Origin: Gammaproteobacteria bacterium
Lineage (GTDB): Bacteria > Pseudomonadota > Gammaproteobacteria > Arenicellales > JAJDZL01
Assembly (NCBI GenBank): GCA_022823405.1
Contig: JAJDXD010000096.1
Location: 1-64,000, forward strand
Direction of reading: 5' to 3'
Length of the DNA stretch: 64,000 bases
The notes under the pieces are model-generated. The model searched no databases, had not been told where the DNA came from, and was given only the letters and a program-made list of their open reading frames with translations. This document shows positions 34,943-44,014 of the stretch, one piece after another. The translations under genes and the position numbers were made by a program. Position 1 is the stretch's first letter; the number at the start of each line of letters is the position of its first letter.

Positions 34943-34970
34943 AGGTGGCAGGTGAACTGCCACCTTTTTT
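34943..34970 (+). terminator. Intrinsic terminator after the binding-protein gene
   Basis: A perfect 9-base GC-rich stem (AGGTGGCAG at 34943-34951, CTGCCACCT at 34957-34965) with a 5-base loop, followed by TTTTT. It lies between the binding-protein gene and the genes of its transporter, so it should lower read-through and make the binding protein more abundant than the membrane complex. Confidence 0.8.
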
Positions 34971-34997
34971 CCAAAAACATAACATCTGGAAACTCTC

Positions 34998-35591
34998 ATG
35001 CCAAGGCTATCTCCTCTCGAAAGAAACAAACTCACTGAGTTTGAATCAGTATTTAAAGAAATGGAGGACGCTCTGGGTTACGTTCCGAATAGCTTCTTCA
35101 CTATGGGACGTGTTCCAGAGATTATGCACGCAGTCAGCGGCTTAATGGACCATCTTTGGTACCCCGACAGGGTTTCGGAGCCGGTTCGTCGCCTTGTCAC
35201 TTATGCATATAGCTGGTTCGCCGGTTCTCCATATAGCGCTGCCCATTGCGCCTGCGGTGCGGAGGAGTTAGGGTTATCACTTGAAAAAATCCAAGCAATT
35301 GAGGATTACGAAACTTCATCTGTCTATTCAGAATCCGAAAGATGTCTACTGCGCCTCTGCAGACATGCAGCTTACATGCCGGCACGTGTTGAGGATGAAG
35401 ATATAGAACAGTTGCGTAATCACTTTTCCGAATCTGAGATTCTGTATGTCATCGGATTGATCTCCTGCGTCGCATTTCTGAATAAATGGAACGAAATCAT
35501 TCAGACTGCTCTTGAGCCCATCCCAGAAGAATGGGCAACCCGAAATTTGCACGGATTTAAGTCAAGTTTCAACAAGTCTAGTAACGTTTGA
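34998..35591 (+). CDS. AhpD/carboxymuconolactone decarboxylase-like protein
   Basis: A 197-residue alpha-helical protein. It resembles AhpD-like proteins (MPRLSPLERNKLTEFE; ALGYVPNSFFTMGRVPEIM; SAAHCACGAEELGLS). The expected CxxC is read as HCACG, a CxC, so thiol redox activity is uncertain. It lies between the binding protein and the transporter ATPase and overlaps the latter by four bases (TTGA). Confidence 0.78.
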   Translation: MPRLSPLERNKLTEFESVFKEMEDALGYVPNSFFTMGRVPEIMHAVSGLMDHLWYPDRVSEPVRRLVTYAYSWFAGSPYSAAHCACGAEELGLSLEKIQAIEDYETSSVYSESERCLLRLCRHAAYMPARVEDEDIEQLRNHFSESEILYVIGLISCVAFLNKWNEIIQTALEPIPEEWATRNLHGFKSSFNKSSNV

Positions 35592-37108
35592 TCAGGGAAG
35601 CTGCACAACTTCTGCTTCAGGTTCGGGCAATATCCAAACGATACGGTGCTGTTCAGGCATTGTCTAGTATGGATTTTGATCTGGCTGCAGGTGAAGTTCA
35701 TGTGTTGTTCGGGGAAAACGGCGCGGGCAAGTCCACACTGATAAACGTCATCTGCGGGGCAGTTCCACCGGACGAAGGCGAAGTGTCGTTGCGAGGTAAC
35801 CCAATTAAGCTCCGCGATGTGCACGATGCGCGAAGCAGGGGCATTTCAGCGATGTTTCAGGAATTTAGCCTTGCTCCACATCTATCCGTAGAAGAAAACA
35901 TTTACCTTGGAGATGAGCCAAAGGCGGGTTTGTGGTTGAAGCGAGGCGTACGCCGTCACGGTGCCAAGGAAGCATTGGAACGATTTGGATTTGATCTTAA
36001 CCCTTCGACGATGGTGGGAATGCTGTCCCGTGCGCAGCAGCAAATGGTGGAAATGGCCAAGGCGTTACGCACAGGACCCGATGTCCTGATCCTGGATGAA
36101 CCGACTGCGTCGTTGTCAGAAAAGGAAACCGAAACTCTGTTTAGCCTTATCCGTGATCTCAGAAAACAAGGTGTTGGGATCATATATATCACCCACAGAA
36201 TAAAGGAAATCAAGGAAATCGGCGATCGCGTCACTGTAATGCGCGATGGCAAACCGGTCAAGACTGTCGATGCCGGCTCGACTGACCACAAGGAGTTTGT
36301 CGAGTTGATGATTGGTCGCACGTTCGACAATTTCTACCCACAATTCACCTGCGAGCCCACTGAGGAGCGACTTACTGTTGAGAACCTCTCGACGGTATCG
36401 GGTCATGTTCGATCGGCTACGATAAAAGTGCTTGCCGGGGAGATCGTAGGTCTAGCGGGTTTGGTCGGTTGCGGAAAATCGGAGATCGGACGTGCGGTAT
36501 TCGGCCTTGAGCCAATCCTCTCGGGCAGTGTTAAGCACGAGGGAACAGAAATTAAACGACCAACACCGCGCCGAATGCTTGACCGGGGAGTGGTATACAT
36601 AACCTCTGATCGTCACAACGAGGGGTTAATGCTGTTGCGGTCTACTAAGGAAAATATCAGTCTGTCAGCACTTTCGCTATCAGAATATTCAAGGGCAAGT
36701 TGGATAAATCGTGGTGCGGAGCAGCAGATGGCACAAAGAGTCGCCAAGCGAATGAAGGTGACACCTTTGGATCTTTCCAAGCCTGTGTCTGCGTATTCCG
36801 GGGGAAATCAACAAAAAATCCTAATTACCAAGGCACTCGCTCGTGATACTCGCGTGTTCATTTTTGACGAACCCACTGTCGGTATTGACGTTTCGGCAAG
36901 GGTTGAGGTGTACAAATTCATGAAGGATCTCATCACTGCTGGTGAGTCGGTTCTCATGATAAGTTCCGACCTACCCGAAATCATCAATATGAGCCATCGC
37001 GTTTACGTCGTGAAAGATGGCGAAGTAGTGGATCATATGGAAAAATCGGAAATTTCCGAGCCAAGACTATTGAACGCCTTTTTTAGTGGCACCAAGGAAG
37101 TTGCGTGA
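35588..37108 (+). CDS. Ribose/sugar-type ABC transporter ATPase (RbsA-like, two ABC domains)
   Basis: A 506-residue protein with two ATP-binding halves. The first has GENGAGKST and LILDEPTASLSE; the second has the degenerate Walker A GLVGCGKSEIG, the signature YSGGNQQKILITKALA and FIFDEPTVGIDV, as is normal for RbsA-like proteins. It forms an importer with the permease that follows. TTG 35588 overlaps the stop of the preceding gene. Confidence 0.93.
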   Translation: MIREAAQLLLQVRAISKRYGAVQALSSMDFDLAAGEVHVLFGENGAGKSTLINVICGAVPPDEGEVSLRGNPIKLRDVHDARSRGISAMFQEFSLAPHLSVEENIYLGDEPKAGLWLKRGVRRHGAKEALERFGFDLNPSTMVGMLSRAQQQMVEMAKALRTGPDVLILDEPTASLSEKETETLFSLIRDLRKQGVGIIYITHRIKEIKEIGDRVTVMRDGKPVKTVDAGSTDHKEFVELMIGRTFDNFYPQFTCEPTEERLTVENLSTVSGHVRSATIKVLAGEIVGLAGLVGCGKSEIGRAVFGLEPILSGSVKHEGTEIKRPTPRRMLDRGVVYITSDRHNEGLMLLRSTKENISLSALSLSEYSRASWINRGAEQQMAQRVAKRMKVTPLDLSKPVSAYSGGNQQKILITKALARDTRVFIFDEPTVGIDVSARVEVYKFMKDLITAGESVLMISSDLPEIINMSHRVYVVKDGEVVDHMEKSEISEPRLLNAFFSGTKEVA

Positions 37109-38121
37109 AAATGAATCGTAGAGATGGTGACAAAAGATCTGCCGACGCAACTTCGTGGCTTCGTCAAGCATTTATTCATCTGGGTATTCTGCCTTTATTG
37201 CTGGTTGCTGCGATTCTTTTATTCGCAATTCAGGAGGAGCGCTTCTATTCGAGCCTGAATATCTTCAATGTAGTGAGGCAAACAACCTTCCTGTTGATTG
37301 TCGCATTGGGACAGATGATCGTGATTCTGACCAAAGGGCTCGATATGTCGATGGGTGCTGTGGTTGGGTTTTCGGGTGTCGTCGGTGCGTTGGCAATGAA
37401 GGCAGTTCTCGGAGTCGCTCCAGACGCATTATTGCTAGGTGGCATTGTGGCCGTGCTTGCGGGCATTTCGGCAGGCGCATTAGCCGGAGCTTTTAATGGA
37501 ATCGGTGTCTCGTATCTGAATGTACCTCCCTTTATGATGACATTGGGTACCTGGACCAGTCTGGTTGGGGTGTCTTTACTACTGACGAAAGGTATGCCGC
37601 TAACAGGAGTTCCCGATGAATTTATGCGTGCACTGGGATATGGTCGCATTTTTGGACTCGCACCTCCGGTGCTCGTGACTATTATTCTTGTCGTACTGGT
37701 GTATGCGCTTCTCAACCGGACTACTATCGGGCGTTACTTCTACGCGATTGGCTCAAACCTCCGAGCCGCAAAGCTTTCCGGGATCAATGCCAGTGGCCAA
37801 ATGTTTTTTGCCTATGTATTGTCCGGAACATTTGCAGGTGTGGCTGGTGTCTTGTTCATCGCCAGGACAGGGTCGGCCGAAGCATTGAACGGTAGTGCTT
37901 ATACTCTGCAGGCGATTGCAGCATGTGTTATCGGTGGTGTATCTCTATTCGGTGGCATCGGCAAAGTGCGTGACGTTTTGCTCGGTGCTTTCTTCATCAC
38001 AATTTTGACTAACGGTATGAATCTCATTCGGGTGGAGTCATATATTCAGTCAATTGTGTTGGGATTGGTTTTGATTTTGTCGCTCGTCGCAGATCAATTT
38101 CGCATGAAACTTTTGAAATGA
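37105..38121 (+). CDS. Ribose/sugar-type ABC transporter permease (RbsC-like)
   Basis: A 338-residue membrane protein with about eight to ten segments. Motifs include RQTTFLLIVALGQMIVILTKGLDMS near residue 55-80 and GRYFYAIGSNLRAAKLSGIN, the coupling loop to the ATPase. Its GTG overlaps the ATPase stop (GTGA); the ATG at 37111 is an alternative. Confidence 0.93.
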   Translation: MKMNRRDGDKRSADATSWLRQAFIHLGILPLLLVAAILLFAIQEERFYSSLNIFNVVRQTTFLLIVALGQMIVILTKGLDMSMGAVVGFSGVVGALAMKAVLGVAPDALLLGGIVAVLAGISAGALAGAFNGIGVSYLNVPPFMMTLGTWTSLVGVSLLLTKGMPLTGVPDEFMRALGYGRIFGLAPPVLVTIILVVLVYALLNRTTIGRYFYAIGSNLRAAKLSGINASGQMFFAYVLSGTFAGVAGVLFIARTGSAEALNGSAYTLQAIAACVIGGVSLFGGIGKVRDVLLGAFFITILTNGMNLIRVESYIQSIVLGLVLILSLVADQFRMKLLK

Positions 38122-38131
38122 GGATGCAATA

Positions 38132-38515
38132 GTGAATCAAGTAGAAGAAAACAAGAGGGTTGTGGTTGCTTTTCTTGATACCGTTTTCAATCGTCACCAA
38201 GTGGACGAAGGGATAGACAACTACATGGGCTCAACATATACCCAGCACAATCCGGGAGTTGAGAACGGTGTGGAAGCATTTCGTGCCTTTTTTCACGCGT
38301 TCTTCGCGAATATGCCGGAATCGACTTTCGACATCAAGCGAGTTTTCTGTGAGGGCAATTACGTCACTGTTCACGCACATTGGAAGGAAAATGCGGATGA
38401 CCGTGGTCAAGCTGTTATGGACATTTTCAGGGTAGAAAAAGGCAAAATTGTGGAACATTGGGACGTTATGCAGCCGATCCCAGAAAAGCTTGCGCACAAC
38501 AATACGATGTTCTAA
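38132..38515 (+). CDS. SnoaL-like (NTF2-fold) protein
   Basis: A 127-residue protein of the SnoaL-like NTF2 fold (VVAFLDTVFNRHQVDEGID; YTQHNPGVENGVEAFRAFF; VHAHWKENADDRG; DIFRVEKGKIVEHWDVMQPIP). Members include cyclases, isomerases and hydrolases; the reaction cannot be told. GAGG precedes the GTG start at 38132. It is co-directional with the transporter and the reductase gene. Confidence 0.82.
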   Translation: MNQVEENKRVVVAFLDTVFNRHQVDEGIDNYMGSTYTQHNPGVENGVEAFRAFFHAFFANMPESTFDIKRVFCEGNYVTVHAHWKENADDRGQAVMDIFRVEKGKIVEHWDVMQPIPEKLAHNNTMF

Positions 38516-38549
38516 TCATCTTCACACCCTTCACAGAAAGAGAGAAGTG

Positions 38550-39167
38550 ATGCAGTCTCCCAATATTGAAAACACTCTGCGCGCGCTCAACGAAAGTGCC
38601 CTAGATATCATTTTTCGTGAAGCACGTACTCGAAATGGCTGGAAGGATCAACCGGTGCCAGATCAGCTGATTCGGGCAGTTTACGCGGACGCAATTCTAG
38701 GTCCGACTTCGGCGAATTGCCTTCCTATGCGAATTGCCTTTGTTTCGTCACCAAATGCCAAGCAACGCCTTGCACCAGCGTTAGAAGAAGGGAACCTAGC
38801 AAAAACAATGAAAGCTCCGGTTGTGGCCATTTTCGCATTTGATCTACTCTTTTTCGAGCATTTAGAGAAAACCTTTCCTCATGCACCTGACGCACGAACT
38901 TGGTTTGAAGGTAATGATGCACTTATATTCGAAACAGCATTTCGTAATGCTACACTGCAGGCAGCATACTTCATGCTGGCTGCCCGTGCACATGGCCTCG
39001 ATTGTGGCCCTATGTCTGGATTTGACCAGGAAAAAGTTAACGCAGAATTTTTTCCGGACGGCCGATATCAGTCTAATTTCATCTGCAGTATTGGGTATGG
39101 CACTGACGAAAACATATTTCCGCGAAGCCCACGACTTGAATTTGAAGACAGCTGCAGCATTCTTTAG
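38550..39167 (+). CDS. RutE/malonic semialdehyde reductase-like nitroreductase
   Basis: A 205-residue FMN nitroreductase. Segments such as REARTRNGWKDQPVPD, GPTSANCLPMRIAFV and RAHGLDCGPMSGFD match RutE proteins closely. RutE reduces malonic semialdehyde to 3-hydroxypropionate in uracil breakdown. No rutA/B/D gene is nearby, so a different semialdehyde or a related product may be its substrate. ATG 38550 is used, and it probably ends the transport-to-reductase operon. Confidence 0.87.
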   Translation: MQSPNIENTLRALNESALDIIFREARTRNGWKDQPVPDQLIRAVYADAILGPTSANCLPMRIAFVSSPNAKQRLAPALEEGNLAKTMKAPVVAIFAFDLLFFEHLEKTFPHAPDARTWFEGNDALIFETAFRNATLQAAYFMLAARAHGLDCGPMSGFDQEKVNAEFFPDGRYQSNFICSIGYGTDENIFPRSPRLEFEDSCSIL

Positions 39168-39547
39168 TACTCGCTGGCTCGCTCAAATCAGCGAACACAT
39201 ACCCAGAATTCGGTTTCTTCAACAATTTGATTGCGTGTAGGTCATTTCACCTACGGTTAAGCGCGTATCACGCACCGATGCATTTAAAGTGTCGGGGCCT
39301 TCACGTCAAAAACAAAAGACAGAAGGTGCACTCGCGGTCGTAAGCCATGGGCGCCATGCAATGTGTCTTTCGACTTCGTGAAACTGTCTGGAATCATCAA
39401 TAACGATATAACAAATGTTGGTGGGTCAGGTAGTACCGTCGTGAATGGTACAGGATTTTTAATCGGTGAAAGTGGGGAAGATTAATCGTTGGTGATAGTT
39501 TGCTGTCGGTCGGAAAACTCACCGCCTTCTCTGTCGGCCAGCCGGTC

Positions 39548-39847
39548 TGAAAATGACTCTCGCCACAGAAGTACTGCCAGTATGGATTTTCTAGCCAGCC
39601 GATGATCAGCTACTCATCGGACAGCTTGTGAATGTGCTTCAGATGCAGCAGACCCACCACATCAGCTGGGTGGGTTTCCAGGGCTGCCGGCCCCGGCGTG
39701 ATACAGCGCACCGAAACGATCATCGAACACGCTCCAGTCAATCAGAGCCGCCAGTCGGACCAGCTCATGGTTCATGTTGATCTGGCCATCAGGGCGGTAG
39801 CGGAACAGTTCTCTCTGGTTTGGATTCTGTGGTTTTAGAGGCTTCAT
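39548..39847 (-). pseudogene. Degenerate IS5-type transposase, N-terminal fragment
   Basis: From ATG 39847 the minus strand reads MKPLKPQNPNQRELFRYRPD, then LAALIDWSVFDDRFGALYHAGA, matching the DUF772 N-terminus of IS5-family transposases. The frame breaks near 39664, continues in a shifted frame (VVGLLHLKHIHKLSDE), hits an amber stop at 39610-39612 and resumes as IIGWLENPYWQYFCGE. The DDE catalytic part is missing. It is a dead, truncated insertion element. Confidence 0.8.
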
Positions 39848-39860
39848 TTTTACTCTCTGA

Positions 39861-39901
39861 ATTGCAGGGAAACAGGACCCAATCATACCGTTTCCTGCAA
39901 T
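39861..39901. repeat. Inverted repeat upstream of the transposase remnant
   Basis: ATTGCAGG at 39861-39868 and CCTGCAAT at 39894-39901 are perfect complements, and the repeat continues inward imperfectly (AAACAGG/CCGTTT). It lies just before the transposase start and may be an end or leader hairpin of the old element. Confidence 0.45.
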
Positions 39902-40218
39902 TTCAAACCCAGGAATGTGACACCATTACTCAATAGTAACAAAGATATATCGCTGAATTATGGATCATTCAGGGACGACTAATTACGGATTAGGGGAAAC
40001 CAGAAATTACGCAAATAAATTTGCTTGTCCAAACAGATTTAAAGTGAAATCATGCTCACAGTCCTATATCCGCTCGCTAATGGTAAACGAGATCTAGATC
40101 GAGCACAGTAGCGGCATATTGGATGAGTGATAAAATTTCGCACTCAGTTTGCTGAGGCGAGTGCAACTAGATTGTTTTTGACCACCCAAAATATCCCCAA
40201 CACTTCCTGAGTTCTGGC

Positions 40219-41001
40219 ATGCTTTTTGAATTGTCACCCTGGGTTATCGCATGGTGTGCGCTCGCCATGGCGTGTGGTGGATTGATCAAAGGGCTACTGG
40301 GAATTGGTACGCCGCTATTGACTGTCCCAATGATGGCACTGGTTCTCCCGGCTCACCATGCTGTGGTAATCATGGCATTTCCGGTTGTGGTTGCAAACCT
40401 CTGGCAAGTCTATGATGCAGACCAGCCCGTTGCTACGATTAAGCGCTTTTGGCCCGCTTTCGTTGCGCTTCTGATTGGGACTTGGGTCGGGATTGAGGTT
40501 TTCACTGGTATCGACGAGAAGACTCTGCTATTTGTAGTGGGAATTCTAGTGATCTGCTTTACACTCGTACAAGCGTCACCACGAAAAATTACCATTCCGT
40601 CCGCCATGGAGAAGCCTGCTGGAGCAGCGTTTTGTGGTACTGCAGGAGTGATTGGCGGTCTGTCATCAATGTTCGGGCCGATGCTGATTCTTTATCTTGT
40701 CTCGCTTCCAACACTCGACAAGAACCGATTCGTCAACACCATCAGCTTTCTTTACATTGGCGCGGTTGTCCCATGGGTCATTATCATGATATTGGTTGGG
40801 GTACTCGATGGACGGCTCGCCATCATGTCAGCATTGGCGGTGATTCCGCTGGCGATTGGATTGGCGGCCGGTCGAGCTTTAAGAAAACGCGTTGAAGATA
40901 CGATCTTTTATCGCCTGGTGCTCGGCGTGTTGATCGTTTCAGGAATCAGCATGATGTGGCGCGCCTGGCAGTTCGGAGCAACTGCTGCAGTCGCCGGCTG
41001 A
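40219..41001 (+). CDS. TauE/SafE family membrane protein (putative sulfite or anion exporter)
   Basis: A 260-residue membrane protein with seven to eight hydrophobic segments. The N-terminal GGLIKGLLGIGTPLLTVP and the middle AFCGTAGVIGGLSSMFGP are the paired glycine-rich motifs of the TauE/SafE family. Members export sulfite, sulfoacetate or related organic anions. The gene is alone and converges with the Pot-like operon. Confidence 0.85.
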   Translation: MLFELSPWVIAWCALAMACGGLIKGLLGIGTPLLTVPMMALVLPAHHAVVIMAFPVVVANLWQVYDADQPVATIKRFWPAFVALLIGTWVGIEVFTGIDEKTLLFVVGILVICFTLVQASPRKITIPSAMEKPAGAAFCGTAGVIGGLSSMFGPMLILYLVSLPTLDKNRFVNTISFLYIGAVVPWVIIMILVGVLDGRLAIMSALAVIPLAIGLAAGRALRKRVEDTIFYRLVLGVLIVSGISMMWRAWQFGATAAVAG

Positions 41002-41051
41002 TTCGTTCTGCACTAAACGGTTCGTATACAGCGAACTGCTGAGGTTTCTGA

Positions 41052-41924
41052 TTAATTTCGAGCTGACTTGTCTCTCTGGACAAAAATCGACAATATCGCC
41101 AAAAGTCCGGAACCGACCATGAGGAAAAACGACACCGCATTCAACACCGGAGTCGAGCCCACTTTATGAACCCGATCAAACATGGTGATGGTAAGTGGCG
41201 ATTCGGAGCCGACCAAAAACAGGGTGGTGTTGAAGTTTTCGAACGATACCAAAAATGCAACGATACCTGCAGCAATCATCGCGGAGCGAAGAAACGGTAA
41301 AGTTACAGTCCACAGTACTCGATTCGTACTTGCGCCAAGGTTAAGTGCCGCCTCCTCCATCGTAATGTCGAACTTTTTGAGTTTTGCAGCAATCACGAGT
41401 GAGGTGATTGTCGCGGTGAACGATATCTGGCCAAGTACCACAAGAAAAATGCCCGGTCTTAAAAGCTCAAGCTCAAAATTGAACTGATTTTCCAGACCGT
41501 TGGCAGCAGAACTTGCCAGCACCAGAATTGAGATACCAAGAATGACACCGGGGATAACCAGTGGAACAATCATCAAAATGTAGAAAAAATTCTTCCCCGG
41601 AAAATCCTTACGGACGAAAAGAAATGCGTTGCAGGTACCGATAAAGACGGTTAGCAGCGAAACCATCACCGCAATAATGAATGAATAATAAAGTCCGCTT
41701 ATCAACCGCCGATCGTAGAACATGCCAAGCTTGGGTTCCGTATCACCAAAAAACCAGCTCAGTGTGAATCCTTGCCAGGGTAATGCCGGGAAAAGCGAAT
41801 CATTGAATGCGAAAGTTGCCGCTGATAGGAGAGGTGCTGCCAGAAAAATGAAAAATGCCAATACATAGGCTCGATACCCCCATAGCATTTTGTCGAATTT
41901 GTTTTTTTGGATAAGCATCGACAA
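41052..41924 (-). CDS. Polyamine-type ABC transporter permease (PotC-like)
   Basis: A 290-residue permease with about six membrane segments. The ATPase-coupling EAA loop is EEAALNLGASTNRVLWTVTL (about 190-210). Its order, last after binding protein, ATPase and PotB-like permease, matches pot operons. It starts next to the PotB stop. Confidence 0.9.
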   Translation of the reverse strand: MSMLIQKNKFDKMLWGYRAYVLAFFIFLAAPLLSAATFAFNDSLFPALPWQGFTLSWFFGDTEPKLGMFYDRRLISGLYYSFIIAVMVSLLTVFIGTCNAFLFVRKDFPGKNFFYILMIVPLVIPGVILGISILVLASSAANGLENQFNFELELLRPGIFLVVLGQISFTATITSLVIAAKLKKFDITMEEAALNLGASTNRVLWTVTLPFLRSAMIAAGIVAFLVSFENFNTTLFLVGSESPLTITMFDRVHKVGSTPVLNAVSFFLMVGSGLLAILSIFVQRDKSARN

Positions 41925-42791
41925 CTATGTCTTGGTGACAGTATTGGCCAGAGTCTGGCCAGTGAGCTTGAGACCAAGCCATACTACGATAGAGGTAAAG
42001 GCAAGAAGCAGCATACCAAACGCAGCGCCGGATTCCCAATTGTAGCGAGTGATGAACTGATCATAGATCTGCTCAGTAAACCAACTCGAATTCTTACCGC
42101 CAAGCAAAATCGGTGTCAGGTAGCTGCCTGCAGTCAACATGAAAACGATGATGCAGCCGGATGCGATACCCGGCATAGCGTACGGAATAATGATGCGTCG
42201 CAGTACAGTGCTTCCGCGCCCGCCAAGGTTGTACCCTGCTTCAATCATCGAGTTATCCATACCGTCCAGGGTTGATGCCAAAGGGACGATCATGAACAGA
42301 ATGACTGTATAGACAAGACCGATGATGACCGTAACATCGTTGTATAGCATTTCAATCGGACCACTGAGTATCCCCAACCACTGTAGAAAACTGGAAATGA
42401 CACCAGTCTCCCTCAGCAGCAGAATCCAGCCAAACGCTCGAATGAGGTCGCTCACCCAAAGTGGAATCAGGCACAACAGAAACAGGGCACCGCGCATTCT
42501 TGGCCCGGCGATTTTGGCGATGTAGTAAGCAATTGGAAAACCGATGATCAAAGCGAGAACAGTCACCAGCAGGGACATCGAACCAGTTCGAATCAGTGTG
42601 TTCCAATAAATGGGTTCATTGAAAAACTCAATGTAGTTCGCGAATCCATACTCATAAACCCGCGGTGCTACCTTCTCCCGCAGTGACAAAACGACCATAC
42701 CAATATGGGGCAGCAGGATCAGCAGGGTGATCCACAGGGCGAAAGGGGCAAATAACAGGATCAGCGACAGGCGCTTGATGTCCTTTTGCAT
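41925..42791 (-). CDS. Polyamine-type ABC transporter permease (PotB-like)
   Basis: A 288-residue permease with six hydrophobic segments. The EAA loop is IEAGYNLGGRGSTVLRRIII (about 185-205), typical of PotB. It ends where the PotC-like gene begins. Confidence 0.9.
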   Translation of the reverse strand: MQKDIKRLSLILLFAPFALWITLLILLPHIGMVVLSLREKVAPRVYEYGFANYIEFFNEPIYWNTLIRTGSMSLLVTVLALIIGFPIAYYIAKIAGPRMRGALFLLCLIPLWVSDLIRAFGWILLLRETGVISSFLQWLGILSGPIEMLYNDVTVIIGLVYTVILFMIVPLASTLDGMDNSMIEAGYNLGGRGSTVLRRIIIPYAMPGIASGCIIVFMLTAGSYLTPILLGGKNSSWFTEQIYDQFITRYNWESGAAFGMLLLAFTSIVVWLGLKLTGQTLANTVTKT

Positions 42792-42803
42792 TAGCGAGCC
42801 TCG

Positions 42804-43916
42804 TCAGGCGCTAAAGCACATGGTTTGCTCACAAGACCAGATCAGCTGCACATCTTCACCCGGTTTAAGGTCCTCGAACCCACCAGTAAGAACTATGTCA
42901 GCCTCAATCAACTGATCGGTGGGACTGCGTACCAGCGCTCGGCTGTTCGCACCGTTAAATAACAGGCTGTCGACGATACCGGTCAGTCTGTTCTGTCCAG
43001 GTTGAGTGTTCTCCGATTCATCACGTGTGCGTTCGACCTGAATGAATTCAGGTCGAATAAAAATGCTGACCTTCTGAGAGCGATCTGTACTACGGGCATC
43101 ATTCGGCATGGCCAGCAGTTCAAGGCCATCATCAGTTTTGACTTTCAGCACTTCTCCGGCGGATTCAACTGCGGTCCCAGACCAGCTATTGCTATCGCCG
43201 ACAAAGCCTGCGACAAATGCTGATTGCGGATTGTGATAAAGCTCTTGCGGCGTACCGACCTGTTCAAATCTTCCCTGATTCATAATGGCGACCTGATCCG
43301 ACATCACCAGCGCTTCGGATTGATCGTGTGTGATATAGATGAAGGTCGTGTCGAACTGGTGCTGAAGCAGTTTAAGTTCAATTTTCATTGCCTCTCGCAA
43401 CTTCAGATCTAGTGCTCCAAGTGGTTCGTCCAGTAAAAGAACGTCCGGGTCGAGGACCATGCACCTTGCTACGGCAATGCGTTGTTTTTGGCCGCCAGAT
43501 AACTGGTGAATTTCGCGCTCACCGACATCTGGCAGAGCGATACGATCCAGTACGTTGTTAACTCGTTCGTCGATCTCCTGTTTTGCAACCCCACGGCATC
43601 GAAGACCGTAGGCAATGTTTTCGTAGACATTCATCATTGGAAACAGCGCCAGATGCTGAAAGACCATTTTGACGTTCCGCTTGTTGGGTGCGGTATTGAG
43701 CACGGATGCACCCTTGATTCGGATTTCTCCTGAGTCAGGCTGTTCAAAGCCTGCGATCATTCGAATGAGAGTGGTTTTACCGCAGCCGGAGGGTCCAAGT
43801 ATCGAGAAAAAACTCCCGCTGGGTATATCAAACGAGACGTCGTCTACAGCAAGAACATCGCTGAAAGTCTTTGAAATGTTGATGCATTCCAGGTCAATGG
43901 CTGTTGAATCAGGCAT
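42804..43916 (-). CDS. Polyamine-type ABC transporter ATPase (PotA-like)
   Basis: A 370-residue ATPase. Walker A is GPSGCGKTT, signature LSGGQKQRIAVARCM, Walker B VLLLDEPLGALD. The C-terminal third (about 280-365) is a TOBE/OB regulatory region (FIRPEFIQVERT; GIVDSLLFNGANSRALV), the PotA layout. It lies 12 bases before the PotB-like gene and about 100 bases after the binding-protein gene. Confidence 0.93.
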   Translation of the reverse strand: MPDSTAIDLECINISKTFSDVLAVDDVSFDIPSGSFFSILGPSGCGKTTLIRMIAGFEQPDSGEIRIKGASVLNTAPNKRNVKMVFQHLALFPMMNVYENIAYGLRCRGVAKQEIDERVNNVLDRIALPDVGEREIHQLSGGQKQRIAVARCMVLDPDVLLLDEPLGALDLKLREAMKIELKLLQHQFDTTFIYITHDQSEALVMSDQVAIMNQGRFEQVGTPQELYHNPQSAFVAGFVGDSNSWSGTAVESAGEVLKVKTDDGLELLAMPNDARSTDRSQKVSIFIRPEFIQVERTRDESENTQPGQNRLTGIVDSLLFNGANSRALVRSPTDQLIEADIVLTGGFEDLKPGEDVQLIWSCEQTMCFSA

Positions 43917-44014
43917 GCTGCTGTGGCCCGATTTTGAGAAAGAAATCTGAGACGCGTCGCACGGGCATTAATTCTAACTCGTACAACGCGTCTACTGATT
44001 GGATAAGATTTATA

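Larger units (their letters stand above)
39168..40218. other. Gene-poor region with a decayed transposase
   Basis: This 1.05-kb gap contains the transposase remnant and inverted repeat listed separately. Elsewhere there are only short non-coding open frames. It is the right border of the catabolic island and may mark an insertion or deletion scar. Confidence 0.55.

Noticed and set aside
40140-40163. Hairpin CACTCAG/CTGAGgcGAGTG before the TauE gene as a terminator
   Set aside because: The stem is interrupted and the T-run is too far downstream to act as a standard terminator.
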